Source of the DNA: Hyphomonadaceae bacterium
GTDB lineage: Bacteria > Pseudomonadota > Alphaproteobacteria > Caulobacterales > Aquidulcibacteraceae
Reading direction: 5' to 3'
Assembly (NCBI GenBank): GCA_016791425.1
Contig: JAEUMQ010000012.1
Location: 62,001-126,000 of the forward strand
DNA length: 64,000 nucleotides
Below are positions 52,474 to 60,746 of the stretch, piece by piece. The notes under the pieces are model-generated. The model ran no database searches. It saw only the letters and a list, made by a program, of their open reading frames with translations, and was not told the origin of the DNA. The translations under genes were made by a program, and so were the position numbers. Position 1 is the stretch's first letter. The number at the start of each line of letters is the position of its first letter.

Positions 52474-54138
52474 ATGAGCAAGGCTGGGGAAATTCCTGTC
52501 CGAAAGCGCTTCCCTTACCGCCGTCCGCCCGAGTTGGACGCCGCGTCGCCCAGGCGGCTGAAGCTCCTGATCGTGGGGGGCGGCCCTATCGGACTGACTG
52601 CCGCGCTGGACCTGGCTCAAAGAGGTTACGAGATCGTCCTGCTCAACAAGCTCGACATCGTCGCGGATGGATCCAAGGCCCTGTGCTTCTCCAAGCGCAC
52701 GCTGGAAGTTTATGACCGGCTCGGCGTCGGCGAACGCCTGGTGCGCGAGGGAGTCGCGTGGAACCTTGGAAAGGTGTTCTGGGGAGACCGGGCGGAGCCG
52801 ATCTACGAATTCACCATGCTCCCGATACCGGACCAGAAGAACCCTGGGTTCATCAACCTTCAGCAATTCTATCTGGAGGAATATCTTCTCGATGCGCTGG
52901 CGGCGTTCCCGAATGTGGACATACGCTGGCGCAACGAGGTGATCGGCGTCGAGCAGCGCCGCGATCATGTGGAAGTGCGCGTCGACACGCCGGATGGAGC
53001 GTACACGCTGGCGGCTGAGTATGTGCTCGCCTGCGACGGCTCGAAGTCGCCGATCCGCGGAATGCTCGGATTGGACTTCGAAGGCAAGGTGTTCGAAGAC
53101 AATTTCCTCATCGCGGACGTGCGCTTCGAACAGGAGCGCCCCACGGAACGCTGGTTCTGGTTCAGTCCGCCGTTTCCGGGCGAGTCCGCGCTGCTGCACA
53201 AGCAGCCCCACGGCGTGTGGCGGCTGGATTTCCAGCTTGGATGGAACATCGATCGCGACGAAGCGGTGAAGCCGGAGAATGTCGCGCCGTTCGTCGAGGG
53301 CATGATCGGCAAGGACGTTCCCTACAGTTTCGAATGGCTGAGCATCTATACGTTCCAGTGTCGGCGGATGGCGCGATTTCTGCACGATCGCATCCTCTTC
53401 GCGGGTGACGCCGCGCACCTCGTTTCGCCCTTCGGCGCGCGCGGCGCCAACGGCGGCGTCGCCGACGTGGAGAACCTCGTCTGGAAGCTCGACCTCGTTC
53501 TCAAGGGGGCGGCGCCGCGGGCGCTCCTGGAGAGCTATGATGACGAGGCGACCACCATCGCCGACGTCAACATCCTCAACTCGACGCGATCCACAGAGTT
53601 CATCACGCCGAAAAGCCGCACAAGCCGCGCCTTGCGGGACGCCGTGCTCGGGCTCGCCCAAACCCACGCCTTCGCGCGGCCGTTTGTAAATTCGGGGCGC
53701 CTCGCCACGGCCGTCGCCACGCCGCGCTCTCCTCTCAACACGCCCGACGACGAATCCTGGCGAGGAGGCGTCGCCCCCGGAACGCCCGCGATCGATGCAC
53801 GGCTCGGAGACCAGGAATGGTTGCTGGCTCACCTGCACAACGGCGTCACCCTGCTCGCGCTCAACCTGCCGGGACCCGCGATCGCACGCGCCCGCGCGCT
53901 GGCGCGGGATCTCGCCGACATTTCCGCGGTTCGATTTGTCTCCCTGCGGGATACGGGCGCGTCGAGTCTGGCCGAGCGCTACGATGCGGCCGGCGGCGCG
54001 CTCTACCTGGTGCGGCCGGATCAATATGTGGCGGCTCGCTGGAAGACGGTTGACGAAGCCAAGGTGAGGCTGGCGCTGAAGCGCCTGCTCGGCCACATGC
54101 TGGTGGCCGAAGGGGCGCGCTATGAAGCTGTCGCTTGA
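52474..54138 (+). CDS. FAD-dependent aromatic monooxygenase (MhpA/PheA-like)
   Basis: 554 residues: FAD-binding GGGPIG at 35-40 (LLIVGGGPIGLTAALDLAQRG), the YVLACDGSKSPIRG (DG) motif and RILFAGDAAHLVSPFGARGANGGVADVENLVWKL near 308-342, all of the class A flavoprotein hydroxylases. A C-terminal thioredoxin-like region follows (LNLPGPAIARARAL..., GGALYLVRPDQYVAARW). Such enzymes hydroxylate phenolic substrates using NAD(P)H and O2. The neighbours are an MBL-fold protein and DUF2783. An aromatic acid or phenol is the expected substrate; which one cannot be told. Confidence 0.88.
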   Translation: MSKAGEIPVRKRFPYRRPPELDAASPRRLKLLIVGGGPIGLTAALDLAQRGYEIVLLNKLDIVADGSKALCFSKRTLEVYDRLGVGERLVREGVAWNLGKVFWGDRAEPIYEFTMLPIPDQKNPGFINLQQFYLEEYLLDALAAFPNVDIRWRNEVIGVEQRRDHVEVRVDTPDGAYTLAAEYVLACDGSKSPIRGMLGLDFEGKVFEDNFLIADVRFEQERPTERWFWFSPPFPGESALLHKQPHGVWRLDFQLGWNIDRDEAVKPENVAPFVEGMIGKDVPYSFEWLSIYTFQCRRMARFLHDRILFAGDAAHLVSPFGARGANGGVADVENLVWKLDLVLKGAAPRALLESYDDEATTIADVNILNSTRSTEFITPKSRTSRALRDAVLGLAQTHAFARPFVNSGRLATAVATPRSPLNTPDDESWRGGVAPGTPAIDARLGDQEWLLAHLHNGVTLLALNLPGPAIARARALARDLADISAVRFVSLRDTGASSLAERYDAAGGALYLVRPDQYVAARWKTVDEAKVRLALKRLLGHMLVAEGARYEAVA

Positions 54139-54346
54139 GCCGCGCATCGAGCGCCCCGACGATGTCTACGAGCTGCTTCTCTTGCTCCACGATGGCTTGA
54201 GCCGTGAAGCGAGCGAACGGGCGATGGCGCGTCTGGTCCTGATCCTGGCCAATCACATCGGGGACTATGACGTGATCAGCGAGGCCGTTCAGGCGGCGCG
54301 TGCGACGCAATCAGACACGGGCTCCGTCGAGCCGCGCCCAACCTGA
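54122..54346 (+). CDS. DUF2783-family small protein
   Basis: 74 residues. PDDVYELLLLLHDGLSREASERAMARLVLILANHIGDYDVISEAVQAAR matches the DUF2783 helical family, which regularly sits just after flavin monooxygenases of the preceding type. Its start overlaps the last 17 bases of that gene, so it is co-translated. It may be a partner or stabiliser of the monooxygenase; there is no known activity. Confidence 0.85.
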   Translation: MKLSLEPRIERPDDVYELLLLLHDGLSREASERAMARLVLILANHIGDYDVISEAVQAARATQSDTGSVEPRPT

Positions 54347-54381
54347 GGCGATTTCCTCCGCTTTGCCCCGCGCAAGGAACG

Positions 54382-54926
54382 TCATGCGACCTCCCACGCA
54401 GTTTCGATCTCGACGGGAACGGCGAAGGGCAGCGTGTTCACGCCCACGGCGAAACGGGCGCCCAGGCCGGCTTCGCCGAACACCTCCACAAAGAGGTCGG
54501 ACGCGCCATTGGCGACGAGCGGCTGATCGTGAAAGTCGTCGCCGCTGGCCACGAACACGCCAATTCGCACGCATTGCACCACGCGATCGAGCGTTCCCCT
54601 GCAGGCCGCGCGCAGCAGGGCAAGCACATTGAGCCCCGCGCCGCGCGCGGCGGCATAGCCCTGCTCGATGCTCAGGTCCCGCCCGACCCTGCCAAGCAGC
54701 GGATCGCCGCCGGCGGCGGCGGGCCCCAATCCGGCCAAATGGAGCATGCATCCCACGCGCCGATAGGGCGCATAGGCGGCCGCCGGGCGCGGCGCATCGG
54801 GCAAGACGATGCCAAGATCGGCCAGGCGTTGCTCGGCCTGATGCGGCTGCACTCTTCCGCCGCCGCGCCGCCCGCGGCGCCGAACGCCGTCAAGGACGAC
54901 GCCAAGACCCTGCGCGTGACCTTCAT
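54382..54926 (-). pseudogene. RidA/YjgF-family protein with a Tat-like leader, frameshifted
   Basis: The domain from the GTG at 54852 is a normal 156-residue RidA-like protein (AEQRLADLGIVLPDAPRPAAAYAPYRRVGCMLHLAGLGP... ending VEIETAWEVA). The ATG at 54926, which overlaps the dipeptidase stop (ATGA), opens a convincing twin-arginine leader (MKVTRRVLASSLTAFGAAGG). But this leader is in another frame from the mature domain: the two would join if one base were added between about 54850 and 54870. Either a real one-base deletion has inactivated or relocated the protein, or it is a sequencing error. If translation begins at the GTG, a cytoplasmic RidA would be made. Confidence 0.65.
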
Positions 54927-56089
54927 GAGGTCTGCCTGCCGTTCCAGACCGTGTCGAACACGCGCAGAAAGTTGCCGCCGACGAAGGCGACGACGTTTTC
55001 CTCTCCGTATCCGCGCCGCAAGAGCTCCGACACAAGAAGCGGCGTTTGACGGTAGCTTGTGAAGACCGGCCTGAAATTGGCGTCGATGTCGGTGCCGAGG
55101 CACACATGCTCCGGCCCCAGGACGTCCGCCAGATCGAAGATGCGGTCGACGAACTCATTCATCGTCGTCATCCCTATCCCTGCGGGCCAAGCGCCGATGA
55201 CGCCGCCGCGACGACAGATCTCTCCCGCCAACCCGGCGCTGATGAAGCGTGGATTTTCGGCGCCGCGTCCTTGTATGTGCGTGTGTGAGCAAACCACCGG
55301 GCGCGTGCATGTCTGCAGCGCTCCCGAGGCGGTGGCTTCCGACGCGTGGGCGAGATCGACCACCATGCCGAGACGATCCATCTCGCGAATGACGTCGGCC
55401 CCGAAGCTCGTAAGCCCGTCATGGACCGCGGCCGCGGTTTGAATGTCGCCCAATTCGTTGGGGCGGTAGTGCACGAGCGTGATCGACCGCACGCCGTCGG
55501 AGAAAGCGCGCTCGACATTGCCGACATCGCCGTCGAGAAAGTCCGCGCCTTCGACGCTCACCAAGGCACCGACGCTGTGCGCAACCAAGGCGCGCCGAAA
55601 ATCGTCCGGCGTCAGCACGATCGCGGCGCCCTGCTCGCCAAGCGCGCGCTTGAGGGCGGACATCTGGCGCTGGTAGCTCTCGCGCGCTTCACCGGGGCGA
55701 AACTCGCGTCCCGCCACGAGCCCGGCGCCTGCGAAATCCAGCACTTGAAAATCGGCCACGAGCGAGAAGCTGCCGCCGCAAACCAAGCCTTCGCGCATGT
55801 CGGCGATCGCCCGGTCCTCGAAGGCGCCGCCGGCGGAGAATGCGGTCAGGGCCGCAGACAGCCCGACGGCGTCGCGGACGAAGGTGCGGCCGGGATGGGC
55901 GTGGACGTCGATGGCCGGATGGGTCCGCAAGAGCGCGCGCGCGCGGCGCACAAATCGCTGATCGGGCTCGAAGCCCAGCGGCGGCCCGTCGATTTTCGCG
56001 TCCGGCGACGCGCCGGCGCCAGCAGCGCACCCCAGGGCGGCCAGAGCCGCCCCGCCGACGCCGGCCCAAGTGATGCTTCGACGGTCCAT
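54923..56089 (-). CDS. membrane dipeptidase (peptidase family M19)
   Basis: 388 residues. Zinc ligands are seen in IDVHAHPGR (HxH near 62), the Glu in VSVEGADFLDGD, VVCSHTHIQGRG and the Asp in CLGTDIDANFRP. The N-terminus (MDRRSITWAGVGGAALAALGC) is Tat-like, with a possible lipobox ending at Cys21, so the enzyme is probably exported and perhaps anchored. M19 enzymes cleave dipeptides, including those with D-residues, and some lactams. GGAGCTCCTG precedes the ATG. It is upstream of the RidA-like gene and divergent from the MarR gene, whose operator may control it. Confidence 0.85.
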   Translation of the reverse strand: MDRRSITWAGVGGAALAALGCAAGAGASPDAKIDGPPLGFEPDQRFVRRARALLRTHPAIDVHAHPGRTFVRDAVGLSAALTAFSAGGAFEDRAIADMREGLVCGGSFSLVADFQVLDFAGAGLVAGREFRPGEARESYQRQMSALKRALGEQGAAIVLTPDDFRRALVAHSVGALVSVEGADFLDGDVGNVERAFSDGVRSITLVHYRPNELGDIQTAAAVHDGLTSFGADVIREMDRLGMVVDLAHASEATASGALQTCTRPVVCSHTHIQGRGAENPRFISAGLAGEICRRGGVIGAWPAGIGMTTMNEFVDRIFDLADVLGPEHVCLGTDIDANFRPVFTSYRQTPLLVSELLRRGYGEENVVAFVGGNFLRVFDTVWNGRQTS

Positions 56090-56107
56090 CAGGAGCTCCG
56101 CTAGTCA

Positions 56108-56130
56108 CTCTTGATACTAACTGTTAAGAG
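56108..56130. promoter_or_regulatory. putative MarR operator (dipeptidase/MarR gap)
   Basis: The gap contains outer arms CTCTT and AAGAG with an inner TAAC-T-GTTA palindrome. The eight bases TACTAACT in it recur upstream of the TonB receptor on the other side of the MarR gene (56739-56746). Confidence 0.4.
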
Positions 56131-56174
56131 GTCCTGTCCAATGGGCAAGCGGCAGTTTCGTAAGGTTTTCCCGA

Positions 56175-56711
56175 GTGCCCCGCTCCTTCACCGGCCCAGT
56201 CAAACAGGCAAACGACAAGCGGTGGGCGGCGGCGCCGGGGCGCGCCGGCGAGGCGGGCGAGGACGCCCCTTTGCGGCTGCAAGACTACCTTCCCTATCAC
56301 CTGACCGTCACAGCTAACGCGGTGTCCAATCTCATTGGCGGGGCCTACCGCGCGCGCTTCGGGCTCTCGGTCTGGCAGTGGCGGATCCTCTGCACGCTCG
56401 GGGCGCAAGGGCCAATGACCGCGCAGGACATCGTGATCCTGTCGGCAATGGACAAAATGACGGTCAGTCGGGCCATCCAGGGCCTCCGCAAGCGGGGCCT
56501 GTTGAGCCGCAGCAAGTCGAAGACCGACGCGCGCGCCTTCGATCTCGGGCTCACCACTCAGGGCAAGGCGACGTACCGCGAGATCGCCCCGATGGCCCTC
56601 GCGTTCCAGGAGGCCGTGCTCGACGGCCTCACCCGCGGGGAGCGGGAGACGCTGCTGCGCACGCTGCAGGCGATCCGCGCCCGGGCCGATGCGCTGAGCG
56701 CCGTCGACTGA
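56175..56711 (+). CDS. MarR-family transcriptional regulator
   Basis: 178 residues. The winged-helix core (FGLSVWQWRILCTLGAQGPMTAQDIVILSAMDKMTVSRAIQGLRKRGLLSRSKSKTDARAFDLGLTTQGK) is a typical MarR domain, with the usual flanking helices for dimerisation. The start is a GTG at 56175. Candidate sites lie both before it and before the TonB receptor at 56863, so autoregulation and control of receptor and perhaps dipeptidase are likely. Such regulators commonly respond to phenolic ligands. Confidence 0.88.
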   Translation: MPRSFTGPVKQANDKRWAAAPGRAGEAGEDAPLRLQDYLPYHLTVTANAVSNLIGGAYRARFGLSVWQWRILCTLGAQGPMTAQDIVILSAMDKMTVSRAIQGLRKRGLLSRSKSKTDARAFDLGLTTQGKATYREIAPMALAFQEAVLDGLTRGERETLLRTLQAIRARADALSAVD

Positions 56712-56725
56712 TCGGCGTTTAATTT

Positions 56726-56747
56726 TAGTTGAATTTGTTACTAACTA
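56726..56747. promoter_or_regulatory. putative MarR operator before the TonB receptor
   Basis: Arms TAGTT and AACTA surround GAATTTGTTACT. The overlapping TTAGT/ACTAA is also inverted, and TACTAACT matches the site upstream of the MarR gene. Confidence 0.4.
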
Positions 56748-56770
56748 TGCGATAGGTTCGTCGCGCGTTT

Positions 56771-56788
56771 TTGATCGTTTATGATCAA
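56771..56788. promoter_or_regulatory. second inverted repeat before the TonB receptor
   Basis: TTGATC-GTTTAT-GATCAA has perfect six-base arms, 75 bases before the receptor start, a usual operator or promoter position. It differs from the MarR-like sites, so another regulator may bind. Confidence 0.4.
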
Positions 56789-56862
56789 GTAAGACGCTCG
56801 CCGATCAAAGTTGGGCCTAGGGGAGCGCACGGCGCGGGGATGCAGGCTACGGGGAGGACACA

Positions 56863-59166
56863 ATGCGCAGACTGAACAAGGCACTGGGAACCGGGCTTTT
56901 GAGCGCAACCGCGCTCGCAACGCTGGCGAACCTGGCGGTCTCCCCGGCGTTCGCCCAGGGAGCAGAAACTTCGGACGAAATTGTCGTCACAGCGCGCCGC
57001 CGCGCGGAGACGCTCCAATCGGTCCCGCTTTCGGTGAGCGCTTATGCGGAAGAGACGATTGAGAACGCCGGCGTTCAGAATGTCGAAGACATCGCCGCGT
57101 TGACGCCCGGCTTCACCTTCGCGCCCCTGTTCGGCGGCGGCGCCGCGCTGCCGGTCATTCGCGGGCAATCCACTACGATCGGCGAGCCCAATGTCGGCTT
57201 CTTCATCGACGGCGTTTATCAATCGTCGCGGGCCACAATGGACGCGCTGTTCGGCGACGACATCGCGCGCGTCGAAGTCGTGAAGGGGCCGCAGAGCGCG
57301 CTCTACGGGCGCAACACGTTTGGCGGCGCCGTGAACATCGTCACACGCAGACCCACCGACGATCTTGAAGGCCGCTTCGAGGCGAGCTACGCGGAGTTCA
57401 ACACCGTCGGACTGCGCGGTTCGCTGAGCGGCCCGATCACCGCGAACAGCCTCTACTTCCAAGTCAGCGCAACGTACAATTCCAGCGACGGCTACTTCAC
57501 AAACGCGCTCACAGGCGGAAACCTCGACGCCCGCGAGACCGCGGTCCTTGCCGGGACGCTCGAGGCGCGCCCCACGGACGATTGGACGTTTCGATTGAGG
57601 GCGTCATACCAAAGCACGGAGGACGGCGACGACCCGCTGCGCTTCGCGGCCAACAATTCGTTCCCAACCCCGCTGCAGGGCCCGCCGACGCCAGCTGGCA
57701 ACCAGATGTTCACGGGCGAGCTCCTCGGATCCGACGCCTTCGCCGTGACTCCGGGGCACAACGACATCGAGCGGGGCGCTTTTTCGCTGACCGCCGAATG
57801 GCAGGGCGATTCCGTCTCATTCACATCGATCACGGGCTTCAATGATCTGGGCCTCGATTTCGCGGTCGACGGTGACTACACGGCCGCGCAGGCAAATTAC
57901 CAAACCACGCTGACCGATCAGTACGACATCAGCCAGGAGTTCCGCTTGGCTTCAGCCGGGCACAGCCGGCTCTCCTGGCTCATCGGCGCCTATTATTATC
58001 GGCTCGTCGCCGACACCCACGTGAGCAACGATTACGGCGCCGACGCGCTCTCCATCATCACGTCGACGGGGGCCGCCGGATTCCCCGCCTGGCGGCGCCT
58101 GATCGGGGGCGGCGTCAGCGACCTGCGCGAAGAAACCGAGAGCGTCGCGCTTTTCGGCCAGATCGGCTACGACCTCACCGATCGTCTGACCCTCTCCGCC
58201 GAGGGCCGTTGGACCAACGAGACCAAGAGCGCTGATCAAGTCTCGGTCACCGGCCTGCTCAACCCGACCGGCCCGGCGACCGGCCTGTTCAACGCAGAAC
58301 AGGAGTTCGACAGTCTTGTCCCGCGGGTCACGCTGGAGTATCAGGCCGCCGACGACGTGCTGCTCTACGCGACCGCCGCGCAGGCGGAAAAGGCGGGCGG
58401 CTTCAACACCAACATCGTGGCCGGCTCGCCCATTCCGAGCGAACGCTTCTACGACCCCGAGACGGCGTGGAATTACGAGATCGGCGCGAAAACGTCCTGG
58501 TACGACGGCCGCCTCGTGCTCAATGGCGCGGTTTATCAGATCGACTGGTCCGACCAGATCGTGCGCGCAGTGGGCGCGTCGGGCGCGCTGCTCAACGTGA
58601 ACGCGGGCGCGACGTCGGTGAAGGGCGCCGAACTGGAGATCAGGGCGCGCCCCATCGACGGGCTCGATATCAATGCCGGCGTGGCGTACACGGACTCGCA
58701 GTATGACGAGTACAATTTCATCTTACTTGGCCTCATTGGCATGAACCCGAACCTCGCCGGCACGCGTCTGCAATATGTCTCGGAGTGGCAGGCCAACACG
58801 TCGATTCAATACGTCGCGCCGATATCGGCGAACCTGGACTGGTTCACACGCCTCGACGTGGCCTACCAGTCCGACCAAAGCGCCGTGCAGCCGGCGGTGG
58901 CGTATGTCGGAGACGCTACGATCGTGAACCTGCGCACCGGGCTCGATTTCAACGATGTCTCGTTCCGCATCTTCGCGAACAACCTGACCGAGGAAGACTC
59001 CGCCCTCGCGGGCGTCTTCCTTCCCGATCCGGGGCAGCAATACGACTATGTGCGCGGACAGTTTGGCATCGACGGAGCGCCGCTGGTCGGGCGCCAGCTC
59101 TTCGGCGGCCTTGTCACCACGCGGGCGCCGCGTGTGATCGGCGCTTCGGTAGGCGTCCGCTTCTAA
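56863..59166 (+). CDS. TonB-dependent outer-membrane receptor
   Basis: 767 residues with a signal peptide ending SPAFAQ, TonB-box-like DEIVVTARRRAE, plug VVKGPQSALYGRNTFGG and barrel end IGASVGVRF. GGGGAGGACACA precedes the ATG. It is a fourth receptor subtype in this window (only the first two are close paralogues). It is followed by a hairpin and then, convergently, by the L-rhamnose kinase-like gene. Its regulator is probably the MarR upstream. Ligand unknown; sugar or glycoside is a context guess. Confidence 0.9.
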   Translation: MRRLNKALGTGLLSATALATLANLAVSPAFAQGAETSDEIVVTARRRAETLQSVPLSVSAYAEETIENAGVQNVEDIAALTPGFTFAPLFGGGAALPVIRGQSTTIGEPNVGFFIDGVYQSSRATMDALFGDDIARVEVVKGPQSALYGRNTFGGAVNIVTRRPTDDLEGRFEASYAEFNTVGLRGSLSGPITANSLYFQVSATYNSSDGYFTNALTGGNLDARETAVLAGTLEARPTDDWTFRLRASYQSTEDGDDPLRFAANNSFPTPLQGPPTPAGNQMFTGELLGSDAFAVTPGHNDIERGAFSLTAEWQGDSVSFTSITGFNDLGLDFAVDGDYTAAQANYQTTLTDQYDISQEFRLASAGHSRLSWLIGAYYYRLVADTHVSNDYGADALSIITSTGAAGFPAWRRLIGGGVSDLREETESVALFGQIGYDLTDRLTLSAEGRWTNETKSADQVSVTGLLNPTGPATGLFNAEQEFDSLVPRVTLEYQAADDVLLYATAAQAEKAGGFNTNIVAGSPIPSERFYDPETAWNYEIGAKTSWYDGRLVLNGAVYQIDWSDQIVRAVGASGALLNVNAGATSVKGAELEIRARPIDGLDINAGVAYTDSQYDEYNFILLGLIGMNPNLAGTRLQYVSEWQANTSIQYVAPISANLDWFTRLDVAYQSDQSAVQPAVAYVGDATIVNLRTGLDFNDVSFRIFANNLTEEDSALAGVFLPDPGQQYDYVRGQFGIDGAPLVGRQLFGGLVTTRAPRVIGASVGVRF

Positions 59167-59185
59167 TCGGGGACTTGTTCCCGAT
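59166..59185. terminator. hairpin between receptor and kinase genes
   Basis: Eight-base arms ATCGGGGA and TTCCCGAT (one G-T pair) with loop CTTG begin at the last base of the receptor stop codon. It lies between converging genes and could stop transcription from both sides. Confidence 0.5.
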
Positions 59186-59247
59186 CGGGAGCGCACGCGG
59201 CCGCTGGCGCGCGCGAGAACCCTTCGGTCGGATATTGACTCAGGACG

Positions 59248-60642
59248 TCATCCGGCGGCGACGAGATCTCTCCAGGCGGCGCGAAACGCCGCGAGGTCGA
59301 GCGGAAGCGGCGCGACGGGAATCAGCGGCGCCGGCGCGCGCGCGTTCGCCATGACAAAACGAAGCGCGCCCGCCGCCAGGTCGCTCTCGGCGCCGCTGAC
59401 ATAGACGCGCGATTGCGGGCGCAAGGCGGCAAGCGCACGGGCGAACGGTTGGCATTGGGCGTACCGTCCCTCGAGCAGCGCCGTTCCCTCGCCGCCGATG
59501 AGGTCCAACCCGGCGTCGATCATGAGCGCCGCATAGAGCGCCGCCGCCGCGTCGCACTGGACGGGGCCTTCGGGCTGGGCGGCCCACCCCCCGGCGCGGT
59601 CAGGAAAGATGCCCGTGCCGGCGGCCAAGGTCGGCCGCACCATGACTTGCACCTCCACCACGCGCTCCATCGCCGCAAGCAGCGCCCCCTGCCGGTCAGG
59701 TGCGTCGAGGCCCGATGCGCCGAGCAATTCCAGCTCTCGACCGCCCATGAACAACATCGTCGGCGCGGGTCGGCCCTCCACATCCACGTTCAAGAGACAG
59801 CCGCGGTTTTCCGGTATTGGCGGCGCTTGCGCCGCCTCGGCGAGCGAGCGCATGGAAACAAACCAGGTGCCCGTCGAGATGAGCGTCGCGTCGCCGTGCG
59901 CGAATTCGGGATGGGCGCGCGCCCAGCACAGCGCGGCGTTGGAATCATGCAAACCGGTGTGGACGGCGACATCGGACTTGAGTCCCGTTCGCGCGACCCA
60001 CTCGTCGGTCAGGCGCCCGATGATCTCGCCCGCGTGGCGACGCGGCGCAAAGAGCCGCGCCCAGCCGCGCCGCACCGCCATATTCGACGGCGCGTTGCGC
60101 GCAGGCGACCAGAGATCGGTGTGCGAGCCCCAACTCGTCACTTCGCTCGTAGCAACCCCGCTCAGGCGCCAAGCCCAATATTGCGGCCAGGGGAGGATTT
60201 GCGCTCCTCCTCGAAGGGCGTCGGGATGAAGCTGCTCGATACAATGCAGCTGCAGACCGAGGTTGAGCGCCATGCCCATGGCGGGCGACCCGGTCTGCTC
60301 AAACGGATCGCGTTCCTTGCCGTACTCCGCGCGCGCGGCGGGCGGCGGATCGAACTCGTAATCCATCACCGGCGCGGCGAGCGCGCCGTCGCGAACGATC
60401 GCCGCGGCGGCGCCGTGGCCGACAGGGATGATTGCGCCGACGGCGCCGATCTCGCCGAAGCGGCCCAGCGTTTCGGCGAGCCAGGCCTCGACGCCCTCGA
60501 CGTCGAGCGTCGGGTAGTGCGCCCCGCGGCGGCGCGCGTTCGCGCGCGTGTCGCTGCACACAAGCCGCCCCTGTGAACTCCAGAGCGACAGCTTCGCGTT
60601 CGTCTTGCCTATGTCGAGAACGACCGATAGCCGCTCGCTCAT
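59248..60642 (-). CDS. FGGY-family carbohydrate kinase, candidate L-rhamnulokinase/L-fuculokinase
   Basis: 464 residues of the FGGY/hexokinase-actin fold: phosphate-1 motif VVLDIGKTNAKLSLW, GHGAAAAIV, SWGSHTDLW, the catalytic-Asp motif HTGLHDSNAAL and the ATP-binding LISTGTWFVSM. The ATG at 60642 gives MSERLSVVLDIGKTN; the frame is open 11 codons further. It is divergent from L-rhamnose isomerase across about 100 bases and close to a class II aldolase, so phosphorylation of L-rhamnulose (or L-fuculose) at C1 is likely. It is a more distant member than RhaB of E. coli, so other ketoses are possible. Confidence 0.85.
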   Translation of the reverse strand: MSERLSVVLDIGKTNAKLSLWSSQGRLVCSDTRANARRRGAHYPTLDVEGVEAWLAETLGRFGEIGAVGAIIPVGHGAAAAIVRDGALAAPVMDYEFDPPPAARAEYGKERDPFEQTGSPAMGMALNLGLQLHCIEQLHPDALRGGAQILPWPQYWAWRLSGVATSEVTSWGSHTDLWSPARNAPSNMAVRRGWARLFAPRRHAGEIIGRLTDEWVARTGLKSDVAVHTGLHDSNAALCWARAHPEFAHGDATLISTGTWFVSMRSLAEAAQAPPIPENRGCLLNVDVEGRPAPTMLFMGGRELELLGASGLDAPDRQGALLAAMERVVEVQVMVRPTLAAGTGIFPDRAGGWAAQPEGPVQCDAAAALYAALMIDAGLDLIGGEGTALLEGRYAQCQPFARALAALRPQSRVYVSGAESDLAAGALRFVMANARAPAPLIPVAPLPLDLAAFRAAWRDLVAAG

Positions 60643-60746
60643 CCGGGGCTCCGCCGATCCTCTGCCAGTGGACAATCCTCTCCTTGCCGATTAAGATCGA
60701 TCACAGTCGCGCAATGTACGTCAAGTTTAATCGAACGAGCGCACCC

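Noticed and set aside
51355-54147. 930-codon minus strand frame opposite the MBL and monooxygenase genes
   Set aside because: No recognisable domain, Arg/Asp-rich, and spans two real genes and an intergenic gap.
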